DNA of 64,000 nt from JAOTVV01 sp039591075. GTDB lineage: Bacteria > Gemmatimonadota > Gemmatimonadetes > Gemmatimonadales > GWC2-71-9. Every line of letters starts with the position of its first letter. The first letter of the stretch is position 1. The stretch lies in NCBI GenBank assembly GCA_039591075.1, contig JBDHEI010000007.1:62001-126000 (forward strand), given 5' to 3'. A program made the translations under genes and the position numbers. The notes beneath the pieces are model-generated. The model did no database searches. It was given only the letters and a program-made list of their open reading frames with translations, and had not been told where the DNA came from. Below, in pieces: positions 1 to 7,460 of the stretch.

Positions 1-1
1 A

Positions 2-607
2 GGCATACGAGACCATCTGCGACCCGACGGCGTGTTCGTGCTCCACGTGCCGCTGCGAGACGTGACCCTGATCATCCAGAGTGACGGTTACCGACGCCAC
101 ACGATCACGGTCTCGGCGTCGGACCAAACGGTCTTCGTCAGCCTCCTCCCTGACATTGTCGAGGTGGAGGGGGTCGTCGTCGGCCGAAACATCGCCGACC
201 GTGCCAATCGTGCGACCTCAACCACGACTGTGCGCGCCCGCGACATCGACCGGGTTCCGGCTACGAGCATCAAACAGGCGCTGCAGGGCAAGGTTGCCGG
301 AGCGGACATTCAGCAGAACTCGGGTGTGCCCGGTGGCGACCTGCAGCTAACGCTCCGTGGGGTGACCACGCTGTTGGGAGCGACGTCCCCCCTCTACATC
401 GTGGATGGCGTTATTGTGAGCAACGCCTCCATCGGCAGCGGTGCGGCTGCCGTCACCGGGGGGCAGGAGTCCCAACCGGGCCGCATCTCCGACCTGAATC
501 CCAACGACATCGAGAGTATCGAGATCCTGAAGGGGGCCGCCGCGTCGGCGATGTATGGTTCCAAGGGAGCGAACGGGGTGGTGATCATCACGACGAAAAG
601 GCGATAG
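2..607 (+). CDS. TonB plug-domain protein, 5' end outside window
   Basis: The frame is open from the left edge, so the N-terminus is missing. What is visible is the end of a carboxypeptidase-regulatory-like beta-sandwich (a surface-loop segment ending near VEVEGVVVGR) followed by a TonB-dependent receptor plug of the SusC type. Plug hallmarks are YIVDGV, DIESIEILKGAAASAMYGS and the closing GANGVVIITT. In SusC-type receptors a beta-barrel of several hundred residues follows this point. Here a TAG stop comes two or three residues after the plug and no barrel is encoded downstream, where the next gene runs the other way. It may be a plug-only envelope protein or a remnant of a receptor. The family assignment is secure; the role is not. 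Confidence 0.85.
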   Translation, partial: GIRDHLRPDGVFVLHVPLRDVTLIIQSDGYRRHTITVSASDQTVFVSLLPDIVEVEGVVVGRNIADRANRATSTTTVRARDIDRVPATSIKQALQGKVAGADIQQNSGVPGGDLQLTLRGVTTLLGATSPLYIVDGVIVSNASIGSGAAAVTGGQESQPGRISDLNPNDIESIEILKGAAASAMYGSKGANGVVIITTKRR

Positions 608-652
608 GGACAAGCCCTCTCCACGGCTCCCTCGGCTCGGGCGCCCTCCTCC

Positions 653-1594
653 CTACCGCACAGTCACGAAGTAATTCGAGTGTATGAGCGTGGCCTCGAG
701 GACCCACTCGATGAGGAGCCCGGATTCCACGCGAATCGCTTCCGTCGAAACTCGTTCGGATGAACCGATCACCTCCGCCTGCACTCTGATGCTCGCTCCC
801 GTCGGCAACATCGCTTCGGGAACGTCGAATTCGGCGGTGTTCATGCTCGTGACCGTTCCCAAGCGAAACCGACTTTGGCCACGGACGAGGAAGATCCTGA
901 GATCTCGCGTATTGTAGTTGGTCGTGCGCACGGTGGTTCCGGTCCAGGCCGCGCCGACCGTCACGACCTCCGTCCCCACGAAACCGGTGTGGCGGAGGAG
1001 CCCATTCAGGTCGTCCACGCCGGCGGCGGCCACCCCCACCCGCACGGCTGAAGCCGCAGTCAATGTGAGGAGCGTGCCCGCCCGAACGAGATCCGGGATC
1101 GCGATATCGCGGTTGACCATGGCCTCCCCAATCCGGGAGTCGAGGCCCCGACGCATCGTGAGCATCCCAAACTCGTGCTGCATCACCTCTTGGGCTGCCG
1201 GACTGATCCGGCGGGACTCCGATTCGGCATTCGGACTCGCCCCGAGTGACGTTTGCGGCGCCATGAAGATCGAGTCCGCACCCAGCGAGATCAATGCCGC
1301 GGCGCCCCACGCGTGTTGGCTCACAAGCGCGTAAACCGGGATGTCCGTCGCCGCGATGTCACTCACGATCAGCTGTGCGATGTCGAAGCGGCCTCCCGGA
1401 GAGGCAAGGTCGAGGATGACGGCGGTGCCACCCTCCCGCTCCGCCGTTTCAATCGCTTTGGCGATCACTCCCCGCACCTCAAGCGTAATGGGGCCGGTCA
1501 CGGACACGCGATAGACGGCGGGGGCCTGGGCGGAGGCCGCGGGAGCAGCGAGGCTCAAGACGGCGGCCACCGCGAGGTGCGGCGATCGGTGCAG
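653..1594 (-). CDS. NfeD/ClpP-class membrane serine protease homologue, probably inactive
   Basis: The roughly 313-residue product begins with a signal peptide and then a ClpP/SDH-like fold as in the N-terminal domain of NfeD proteins. Conserved pieces are DLASPGG near residues 63-68, then MAPQTSLGA near 111-119. In active NfeD proteases the nucleophile sits in a motif like RAASAG. Here the aligned stretch reads HAWGAAAL, so the serine appears replaced by glycine. The last 90 or so residues are not the usual NfeD membrane helices. They form a beta-rich segment containing FRLGTV and end at the C-terminus. I chose a CTG start at 1594 because a strong Shine-Dalgarno (AGGGAG) lies 6 nt upstream and it gives a clean signal peptide (MHRSPHLAVAAVLSL). 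The frame is open further upstream to a possible start at 1753, but that would put a long charged leader before the signal peptide. Confidence 0.7.
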   Translation of the reverse strand: MHRSPHLAVAAVLSLAAPAASAQAPAVYRVSVTGPITLEVRGVIAKAIETAEREGGTAVILDLASPGGRFDIAQLIVSDIAATDIPVYALVSQHAWGAAALISLGADSIFMAPQTSLGASPNAESESRRISPAAQEVMQHEFGMLTMRRGLDSRIGEAMVNRDIAIPDLVRAGTLLTLTAASAVRVGVAAAGVDDLNGLLRHTGFVGTEVVTVGAAWTGTTVRTTNYNTRDLRIFLVRGQSRFRLGTVTSMNTAEFDVPEAMLPTGASIRVQAEVIGSSERVSTEAIRVESGLLIEWVLEATLIHSNYFVTVR

Positions 1595-1600
1595 GGCTTG

Positions 1601-1606
1601 CTCCCT
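1601..1606 (-). promoter_or_regulatory. Shine-Dalgarno that fixes a CTG start
   Basis: On the minus strand AGGGAG is followed after 6 nt by CTG and then by codons for a typical signal peptide. No ATG, GTG or TTG lies at a comparable distance in this frame, so the site supports a rare CTG initiation codon for the NfeD-like gene. Confidence 0.5.
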
Positions 1607-1984
1607 TCGAGAGTCTTCTGAACCTAACCGACCCGGGCCGCGGATACCGAACCGGGACTCACGTGTGGCGCCACTGGGCGTCTCCGGTCTGATTGCGACG
1701 GGATCCGGCGCGTTGGAATAGACAGCATCCATGTCCGGTCTGAAAGCGACCACGGAGCCGGTTCGGCAGCTCTAAGAATCCCGACGACGCCATGACCACC
1801 GCTGCCGCTCGGGACTTCCAGCCCAAGCGAACGCTGGCGATCCGCCACCGGCCGAGCCGTGCGCGCTTCCTAACCCGAGATTTCGGGATGCCGGTGGATA
1901 TCGTGACGAATCTCGATGAGCTCGCCCTGGGCGGCGTCCACAGTACAACCGAGAGACCGTACCGTTTCTGCACCGCACCGCACA
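1607..1984. other. Intergenic stretch, nothing recognised
   Basis: About 380 nt lie between the NfeD-like gene and the tRNA cluster. Open frames here have no recognisable protein content and overlap the tRNA gene. I see no convincing hairpin terminator for the tRNA transcript, which would enter from the right on the minus strand. Confidence 0.4.
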
Positions 1985-2058
1985 TGCGCCTGCCGCGATT
2001 CGAACGCGGGACCTTCGGCTCCGGAGGCCGACGCTCTATCCAGCTGAGCTACAGGCGC
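1985..2058 (-). tRNA. tRNA-Arg (anticodon CCG)
   Basis: A 74-nt cloverleaf has acceptor arms GCGCCTG/CAGGCGC with A as discriminator. It has a TAGCTCAG D-arm, anticodon stem TCGGC/GCCGA with loop CTCCGGA (CCG at 34-36) and a GTTCGAATC T-loop. It reads CGG codons. CCA is not encoded. It is the last tRNA of the seven-gene minus-strand cluster. Confidence 0.95.
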
Positions 2059-2138
2059 GCATAGGACGGTAGGACCGTAAGACGGTAGGTTCCCCGATAC
2101 ACTTACCGTCGTGCCGTCCTACCTGCGTACCGTCCGAG

Positions 2139-2212
2139 TCGGGGCGACTGGATTTGAACCAGCGACCTCCTGCTCCCGAAGCAGGCGCGCTACCGAGCTG
2201 CGCTACGCCCCG
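2139..2212 (-). tRNA. tRNA-Pro (anticodon CGG)
   Basis: A 74-nt cloverleaf has acceptor arms CGGGGCG/CGCCCCG and discriminator A. The anticodon stem is CCTGC/GCAGG with loop TTCGGGA, giving CGG for CCG codons. The T-loop is GTTCAAATC. CCA is not encoded. Confidence 0.95.
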
Positions 2213-2290
2213 AAGGTGGTAGGTCGGAATGGCGGTAGGGCCGTATGGCCTCCGTACCGTCCTACCGTCGTACCATCCTACCGTCCTCAG

Positions 2291-2364
<74 letters not shown>

Positions 2365-2437
2365 TTGGCAGACGGGAAGACGTACGGCTGGAAGGGACCT
2401 ACCGCCCGACCGCCTTACCCTCCTACCGCCTTCCGAG

Positions 2438-2511
2438 TGGGCGGTACAAGACTCGAACTTGTGACCTCCACGATGTCAACGTGGCGCTCTAACCAACTGA
2501 GCTAACCGCCC
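2438..2511 (-). tRNA. tRNA-Val (anticodon GAC)
   Basis: A 74-nt cloverleaf has acceptor arms GGGCGGT/ACCGCCC and discriminator A. The anticodon stem is CCACG/CGTGG with loop TTGACAT, giving GAC for GUC and GUU codons. The T-loop is GTTCGAGTC. CCA is not encoded. Confidence 0.95.
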
Positions 2512-2520
2512 CAAACGATA

Positions 2521-2580
2521 GTAGGACGGTACGATGGTAGGACGGCATCTGTCTACCGTCTTACCGCCCTACCGTCCTAC
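2521..2580. repeat. 25-bp hairpin between tRNA-Val and tRNA-fMet
   Basis: The 25-nt arms 2521-2545 and 2556-2580 are reverse complements at 21 of 25 positions. Two of the mismatches are G-U compatible in one strand, and a 10-nt loop separates the arms. It is the best formed member of the spacer repeat family. Confidence 0.8.
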
Positions 2581-2586
2581 CGTCAG

Positions 2587-2660
2587 TAGCGGGGGTGGGA
2601 TTTGAACCCACGACCTCCGGGTTATGAGCCCGGCGAGCTACCAGACTGCTCCACCCCGCG
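2587..2660 (-). tRNA. Initiator tRNA-fMet (anticodon CAT)
   Basis: The 74-nt gene begins CGCGGGG and ends CCCCGCT plus A73, so positions 1 and 72 (C and U) do not pair. Three consecutive G-C pairs close the anticodon stem (CCGGG/CCCGG around CTCATAA), and the 11-24 pair is A-U. These three traits mark an initiator rather than an elongator methionine tRNA. CCA is not encoded. Confidence 0.95.
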
Positions 2661-2731
2661 CCGTCTTCGCGGTCGGTCTTCTGGCGTTCAATGACTGCCT
2701 GACCGCCCAGCCGCCTAACCGCCTATCTCAG

Positions 2732-2804
2732 AGCGGGAAACGGGACTCGAACCCGCGACCCCAACCTTGGCAAGGTTGTGCTCTACCAGCTGAGCTATTC
2801 CCGC
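2732..2804 (-). tRNA. tRNA-Gly (anticodon GCC)
   Basis: A 73-nt cloverleaf has acceptor arms GCGGGAA/TTCCCGC and discriminator U. The anticodon stem is CAACC/GGTTG with loop TTGCCAA, giving GCC. The T-loop is GTTCGAGTC. CCA is not encoded. Confidence 0.95.
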
Positions 2805-2849
2805 GAGCGACCGCCGCTGTCCTACCCGCTTACCGCCCTGCCGCCCTCA

Positions 2850-2922
2850 TGGAGGCGAGGGGAATCGAACCCCTGACCTCGTGAATGCCATTCACGCGCT
2901 CTCCCAACTGAGCTACGCCCCC
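2850..2922 (-). tRNA. tRNA-Ala (anticodon GGC)
   Basis: A 73-nt cloverleaf has acceptor arms GGGGGCG/CGCCTCC (one G-U pair) and discriminator A. The anticodon stem is CGTGA/TCACG with loop ATGGCAT, giving GGC. It is the first gene of the minus-strand cluster. A TAATAT element lies just upstream (2926-2931, minus) and may be part of its promoter. Confidence 0.95.
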
Positions 2923-3123
2923 GTTATATTAGACGCCCCGTAAGGGGCGCCAGCGTCGGGAACATGGCAAGCTACCTGGGGCTTTTCCCAGTGTCAAGCA
3001 GTCTTGGCGACGCCCTGAACTTCCCGGCAGCGGCGGTGTAGCTGTAGGAGATGGTAGGATTTCGACGGACCCTCCGCCGGGCGGCTTCCTAGCGCTCCGG
3101 CGTACAAGGTGTATATAGGAACC
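2923..3123. other. Divergent intergenic region between tRNA cluster and sigma gene
   Basis: About 200 nt must hold promoters for both the tRNA cluster (leftward) and the sigma factor (rightward). A small palindrome, GACGCCCC/GGGGCGCC, lies at about 2932-2951. I see no convincing -35/-10 pair for either direction. Confidence 0.4.
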
Positions 3124-4011
3124 ATGGCCGAGCGAACACGCAAAAAGCGGCGCCGTCAGGCTGCGGCGATCGCTGTCAACGAAGACGATCGGGACCTCCT
3201 TGACCAGTACCTCTTCGAGGTCAGCAAGACTCCCCTCCTGACGCCCAAGGAGGAGATTGCGCTGGCCAAAAAGGTCCGGGCGGGCGACCTCGAGGCCATG
3301 CAGGAGCTCGCGAAGCGGAACCTCCGATTCGTCATCTCCGTGGCCAAGAAATATCAGAACCGGGGCCTGCCACTGACCGATCTCATCGGGGAGGGGAACG
3401 TCGGGCTATTGACGGCCGCGCGGAAATTCGATCCCGATCAGGGCGTGAAGTTCATCTCCTACGCCGTGTGGTGGATCCGCCAGGCCATTTTGGCATCCCT
3501 CGCCCGGCAGGGCCGCACGGTGCGCGTACCCCTCAACCGCACGGCCGACCTCTCGAAGATCGTGAAGACCGCCGAGGCGCTGCGCCAGGAGTTTCGGCGC
3601 GAGCCCACGCCTGAAGAGATTTCCAGGGCGACGGGACTCTCGATGGAGGTCGTGCAGTCCTTGGCGGCGCTCAACACGGGCGAAGTGAGGCTCGATGCCC
3701 CGCTCGATCCCGAGGGGGATCGCGCGCTCATCGAGCGCTTCATCGCCGAGGACCTGCCGGGCACGGAAGAGCAGACGATGGAGCGGTTCCTGAGCGACGA
3801 GGTGGAAGAGGCTCTCCTGAGCCTCCCGCCGCGTGACGCCAAGGTGCTCCGGCTCTACTTCGGATTGGACGGCGGGCGCGAGCACACGCTCGAGGAGATC
3901 GGCGGCATGCTCGGGGTCACGCGGGAGCGCGTGCGGCAGTTGCGGGATCGCGCGCTCAAGCGGCTGCGCGAGGGCGATATCGGCAAGGCGTTGGCGAGCT
4001 TCGCGGCGTAA
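3124..4011 (+). CDS. RNA polymerase sigma-70 factor, RpoD/SigA family
   Basis: The 295-residue primary-type sigma factor directs RNA polymerase to promoters. Region 1.2 (DQYLFEVSKTPLLT, residues ~26-39) is followed by region 2 with NLRFVISVAKKYQNRG, DLIGEGNVGLL and the -10 reading helix YAVWWIRQAI. Region 3 follows, then region 4.2 with the helix-turn-helix HTLEEIGGMLGVTRERVRQL. It lacks the long region 1.1 of E. coli RpoD, as short SigA-type factors do. ATG at 3124 is preferred because AGGA lies just upstream; a GTG at 3109 would add five residues. A perfect hairpin terminator follows. Parts of this gene's 3' end recur at 5659. Confidence 0.93.
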   Translation: MAERTRKKRRRQAAAIAVNEDDRDLLDQYLFEVSKTPLLTPKEEIALAKKVRAGDLEAMQELAKRNLRFVISVAKKYQNRGLPLTDLIGEGNVGLLTAARKFDPDQGVKFISYAVWWIRQAILASLARQGRTVRVPLNRTADLSKIVKTAEALRQEFRREPTPEEISRATGLSMEVVQSLAALNTGEVRLDAPLDPEGDRALIERFIAEDLPGTEEQTMERFLSDEVEEALLSLPPRDAKVLRLYFGLDGGREHTLEEIGGMLGVTRERVRQLRDRALKRLREGDIGKALASFAA

Positions 4012-4036
4012 CGCCCCTCAGGGTACGGTGGCACTG

Positions 4037-4070
4037 GAGGCCGGGACGTTCGTCCCGGCCTCTTCCGTTT
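4037..4070 (+). terminator. Intrinsic terminator after sigma gene
   Basis: The arms GAGGCCGGGAC (4037-4047) and GTCCCGGCCTC (4052-4062) pair perfectly around a 4-nt loop, followed by TTCCGTTT. The T-tract is weak, as is common in GC-rich genomes. A near copy is at 5723-5748. Confidence 0.8.
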
Positions 4071-4125
4071 GCCACGTGCGGCGTGCGCGGAGAGGAGTTG
4101 GCGTCCGGGTCACCATGCCGCAGCC

Positions 4126-4208
4126 GCCCCTGGCCCTCACTCCGCATCCGCCCCAAATCCCCCCCTGCTTGAGCCTGTAACCGTTCGGTTGGCCGGATGG
4201 ATGAGTGC
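4126..4208 (+). repeat. Duplicated mlaE start region (decayed copy)
   Basis: This 83-nt stretch is nearly identical to 6659-6740, which contains the upstream region and first 14 or so codons of mlaE. Read in the mlaE frame the copy gives LEPVTVRLAGWMSA and then a stop. It is therefore a broken fragment and not a gene. Confidence 0.85.
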
Positions 4209-4721
4209 CTGACCGTCAAGCAACCTGATGTGGCGGTGCACCGCTGCCTCCGGTCTGATCCGGGGCCGATCCGCGGCTGCGACCCCAATTGCGCGGCCGC
4301 GATCAGGCACGGCCGGGGCCACCAGCCAGCACGCACCCCCAGCGGCTCTACCGTCGCGGCGCCAGCACGGGCGAGAACTCTGAAGTTGTCGCCGGACTCA
4401 ATCTCTCTCTCCCCAAGATGGATACGCGGACGGCGAGGCCGTCGTCTGGAGCGTCGAGCGGGTGACGAGTCAGCTGTGGGTGTTGGGGTTCCGGTGGCGA
4501 GCTGTGAACTGTGAGCCGTGATTAGGGGTAAGGCATACGGTGTAGGGCGTAGGGGAAGGATCAAAGCGCGCAGCACGCGCCATCCGCTGTCCCGCTGCAG
4601 TTCAGCCCCTCCTGCCCCTTCTGCCCTCCTACCAGATCCTTTTGGTCGTGATCCCCTTGCCACATGGTTTGCCCTCCCCCGCAACTCGCACAACATTGAC
4701 ATGGGTTTGCAAGGAGGGATC
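4209..4721. other. Intergenic, no gene recognised
   Basis: About 510 nt carry no frame with protein-like content on either strand. The right half contains loose G/T-rich runs of the type GTGAACTGTGAGCCGTG, which recur after the next gene near 5508. This looks like decayed sequence. Confidence 0.5.
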
Positions 4722-5510
4722 ATGAGAACGACTCGGATGATCGCGCCTGCGGTCGTTGCTGTGTTTGCCCTCGTGGGATGCGGAGAGTCGACTGGTCCGG
4801 TCGTCATCGATTTCGATTGGGGTGGTGTGGTTGCCCAGGGCGACGTGGTCGAGATCAAGGGCACGAACGGCGCCATCAACGCCTCGTTCACAACGGGCAA
4901 CCAAGTAGTGGTGACGGCGCAGAAGCAAGGGGATCAAAGCGACCCGGCCACAGTGGACATCGAGGTGGTGACCCACGCCGGTGGGGTGACGATTTGCGCG
5001 GTCTATCCGGACGTGCCCGGCCAACCTGCAAACGTGTGCGCTCCCGGTGACGATGCCCGGTTGAACAACCAGAACAACGATGTCGAGGTGACGTTTACGG
5101 TCGCCATACCGGCCGGCGTCGACTTTGACGGCTTGACGATAAACGGTTCTGTCACGGGCACCAATCTCCAGAGCAATGCCTCCGCCCTCGTGGTCAACGG
5201 CGGAGTGACCATCACCACGACGGAGCTCGCCACGGCCATCGTCGTGAACGGCAACATCGTCGTCACCCAGGGCGAGGGGAATCTGGATCGGGATCTGGAG
5301 TTCGTCACGGTCAACGGGAACGTGACCGTGCAGGTCCCGGCAAACACGAACGCCGTCGTCGAGCTGAGCGCGGCGAACGGGAACGCCAGCTCTGACTTCT
5401 CCCTGACGCGGATCAACGCCGGAAGCATGCAGGGCGCGCTCGGCAGCGGCGGGTTCGATTTGACATTGGTGACGGTGAATGGGAATGTGACGTTGTTGCG
5501 GGGGTCGTGA
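4722..5510 (+). CDS. Lipoprotein with DUF4097/GIN-like adhesin beta-repeat domain
   Basis: The 262-residue protein has a lipoprotein signal (MRTTRMIAPAVVAVFALVGC) and should be anchored in the envelope. The body is a run of short beta-strand repeats such as VEIKGTNGAINA, LTINGSVTG, VVNGGVTI, VVNGNIVV, VTVNGNVTV and VTVNGNVTLL. This is the pattern of DUF4097 and putative auto-transporter adhesin head (GIN) domains, a right-handed beta-helix type fold. The start is set by AAGGAGGG (4711-4718) just upstream of the ATG. It stands alone between two blocks of duplicated sequence. Its function is unknown. Confidence 0.8.
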   Translation: MRTTRMIAPAVVAVFALVGCGESTGPVVIDFDWGGVVAQGDVVEIKGTNGAINASFTTGNQVVVTAQKQGDQSDPATVDIEVVTHAGGVTICAVYPDVPGQPANVCAPGDDARLNNQNNDVEVTFTVAIPAGVDFDGLTINGSVTGTNLQSNASALVVNGGVTITTTELATAIVVNGNIVVTQGEGNLDRDLEFVTVNGNVTVQVPANTNAVVELSAANGNASSDFSLTRINAGSMQGALGSGGFDLTLVTVNGNVTLLRGS

Positions 5511-5658
5511 ACGGTGAGACGTGAGCGGGTTGGACGACTCTGACGACTGAGACGATCCTGGGCGGAGTAGTGAGGATTGTGAGGTGGGTGTCGCGATTGG
5601 CGCTCGCCGGTCGTGCCGACTGGGTGGACCTGGACGATCCGTCACACGCCGCCCCGAT

Positions 5659-5697
5659 GGCGAGATCGGCAAGGCGTTGGTGAGCTTGGCGGCGTAG
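5659..5697 (+). pseudogene. Duplicated 3' tail of the sigma-factor gene
   Basis: These codons encode GEIGKALVSLAA plus stop, against GDIGKALASFAA plus stop at the true sigma gene end (3973-4011). The similarity continues through the terminator to 5757. No sigma sequence lies upstream, so this is an orphan tail left by a duplication. Confidence 0.85.
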
Positions 5698-5722
5698 CGC
5701 TGCTCAGAATGCGGTGGCACCG

Positions 5723-5757
5723 GAGGCCGGGACATTCGTCCCGGCCTCGTCCGTTTG
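5723..5757 (+). terminator. Second copy of the sigma-gene terminator
   Basis: The arms GAGGCCGGGAC (5723-5733) and GTCCCGGCCTC (5738-5748) pair around ATTC, followed by GTCCGTTT. It is the duplicated partner of the hairpin at 4037 and might still terminate rightward transcription from the lipoprotein gene. Confidence 0.7.
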
Positions 5758-5767
5758 CGCGGCGCGA

Positions 5768-6246
5768 TCACTTCGTGCTGAGCGAACCCGTCCACGTGCC
5801 CGACGATGAGCCGTCCAAGAACTGCCCACTGCGCTTCCAGGTGCCCATGACCGACAAGCCGGCGAAGCGGCCGTACCCACCGTACGCGCCCCAGTTGCCG
5901 CAGAGATCCGGGCAGGCGCTGGTGCCGGCATCGGTCATTTGCCACCACAGCGTGTAGCCGTGACGGACTGCCCGAAGCATGAGCCACCTGCGGCCGCCGG
6001 TTTCCCATCCACGATCCGGACCAGCCCGACACAGTCGCCCCTCGTGTTGTGGGTGGGGAAGGTCGGCGAGCTGGCGAGCATGATCTGCCGATAGTCGCCA
6101 AGCACGTGCATGGCACCGTCCGGCATGGGGATGGTTTCGGACGCAATCGGCACAGTCGTATAGGTGCCCTGTCCGGCCTGAGCGGAGAGCGGGCCCGCCA
6201 GGGCCCCGGCGAGAATCCTGAAGGGGAGGGCCATGCGGGCGAGCAT
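5768..6246 (-). pseudogene. Small secreted protein gene with a frameshift
   Basis: The gene starts well: AAGGAG lies 8 nt before the ATG at 6246, and the product begins with a signal peptide (MLARMALPFRILAGALAGPLSAQA). This frame runs to a stop at 5935, but from about 5980 another frame carries protein-like sequence (GYTLWWQMTDAG, CPDLCGNWGAYGGYG) to a stop at 5768. A one-base loss near 5980 would join the two into a cysteine-containing secreted protein of about 159 residues. I do not recognise the family. It could be a true pseudogene or a sequencing error. Confidence 0.55.
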
Positions 6247-6658
6247 TACGTTGTCTCCTTGATCTGACGCTGGACGGCCGGTGCTCGGATAGCGGTCAGT
6301 GAAACGGTTGATGGGAGGGGACAGGATGGGCGAAGCGCGAAGAAGCGTAAAGATTGTGGTGGATGGCTGGGTACGGCGGCGGCTTCGAGAATAAGGAGTT
6401 ACATAAGGCGCTCTTGGCGCGTGCGCCGTGTTCCGTACGCAAGAGCGACAACACCGGTTCGACGTCGCGTAACACGTTGATTTTCATGGTGTTGGCGGTG
6501 CCAGGCCCCGACGACCCCCCGTTGTGAGCGGCACGATCCGATACGTTCCGGGGGCGGTTTCGATCGCGTGTTGGGGTTAGAGTCGAGAACCGGACATCCC
6601 GAAACCGGCGTGATTCATCGATGCGAGCCGTGCGACGCTTGCTCTGTCCACTGGCCGG
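6247..6658. other. Intergenic with one hairpin, no gene recognised
   Basis: About 410 nt hold no convincing gene. The minus-strand frame through it has no start signal and no recognisable domain. A nested inverted repeat at 6409-6447 pairs CGCTCTTG with CAAGAGCG and contains GGCGC/GCGCC. The flanking GAGTTACATAAGG is less GC-rich than its surroundings. Confidence 0.45.
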
Positions 6659-6698
6659 TCCCCTGGCCCTCACTCCGCACCCGCCCTAAATTCGCCCC

Positions 6699-7460
6699 GT
6701 GCTTGAGCCTGTAACCGTTCGGGTGGCTGGATGGATGAGCGCCCTCGGACGCGGGGGGCAGTTCCTGGGAGACGTCGGCCGCAGCCTGCGGGAAACCGAC
6801 ACCTGGGTGAGCCTCACCGCGGTGCAGATGCGCCGCATCGGCGTCCAGTCGCTGCCCATCGCCCTCTTCATTGCCGTCTTCACCGGCATCGTCCTTGCGC
6901 TCCTCTCCTCGTACAGCTTCACGGGAGCGGTGCCGCTCTATTTCGTGGGAACCTTCGTCGGCAAGGCGATGATGCTGGAGCTGGCGCCGGTCCTGGTGGG
7001 ATTGGCATTGGCGGGACGGGTGGGCGCCAACATCGCCGCCGAGCTCGGCACCATGCGGGTCACCGAGCAGGTGGACGCGCTCGAGACACTGGCCTTCAAC
7101 CCCAACGCGTACCTGGTCGTGCCGCGGGCGCTGGCGGCCACGGCGATGTTCCCCGTGGTGGTGGCCCTTGCGACAGGGCTCGGGATCGTGGCCGGCTGGT
7201 TCACGGCGATTAACCTGCTCGACCTGTCCTCGCCCGATTTCGTGAAAGGCCTGCGGCTCTTCTACCAGTTCAAGGATGTCTGGTTCGGGTTGCTCAAAGC
7301 CATGTCATTCGGCTTCGTGATCGCCATGATCGGCTGCTACAAGGGACTCAACACGCGGGGTGGCGCCGAAGGCGTGGGCCGGGAAACGACGGCCGCCGTC
7401 GTGATGGGCGCCGAGATGATTCTGGTGCTGGACGCCTTCTGGGCGGTGGTGCTGTTGTGA
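6699..7460 (+). CDS. mlaE: MlaE-family lipid ABC transporter permease
   Basis: The 253-residue integral membrane permease belongs to the MlaE/YrbE family. It works with MlaF and the MCE protein MlaD to move phospholipids between inner and outer membranes. Signatures include a long hydrophobic segment SLPIALFIAVFTGIVLAL, the conserved ELAPVLVGLALAGRVGANIAAELGTM stretch split by helices, TEQVDALETLAFNP, and the final transmembrane helix. The GTG start at 6699 has no clear Shine-Dalgarno; an ATG at 6735 (MSALGRGG) is an alternative. The stop overlaps the next GTG by 4 nt. The first codons and leader are duplicated at 4126-4208. Confidence 0.92.
   Translation: MLEPVTVRVAGWMSALGRGGQFLGDVGRSLRETDTWVSLTAVQMRRIGVQSLPIALFIAVFTGIVLALLSSYSFTGAVPLYFVGTFVGKAMMLELAPVLVGLALAGRVGANIAAELGTMRVTEQVDALETLAFNPNAYLVVPRALAATAMFPVVVALATGLGIVAGWFTAINLLDLSSPDFVKGLRLFYQFKDVWFGLLKAMSFGFVIAMIGCYKGLNTRGGAEGVGRETTAAVVMGAEMILVLDAFWAVVLL

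Noticed and set aside
1792..2064. Plus-strand open frame of about 90 codons
   Set aside because: It overlaps the tRNA-Arg gene and has no protein-like content.
6380..6450. Integron attC site
   Set aside because: The GTTACAT and flanking bases do not match the GTTRRRY/RYYYAAC core pattern and there is no integrase.
6296..6673. Minus-strand open frame of about 125 codons as a gene
   Set aside because: No Shine-Dalgarno or recognisable domain, and the composition looks like non-coding sequence; its start region overlaps the mlaE leader repeat.
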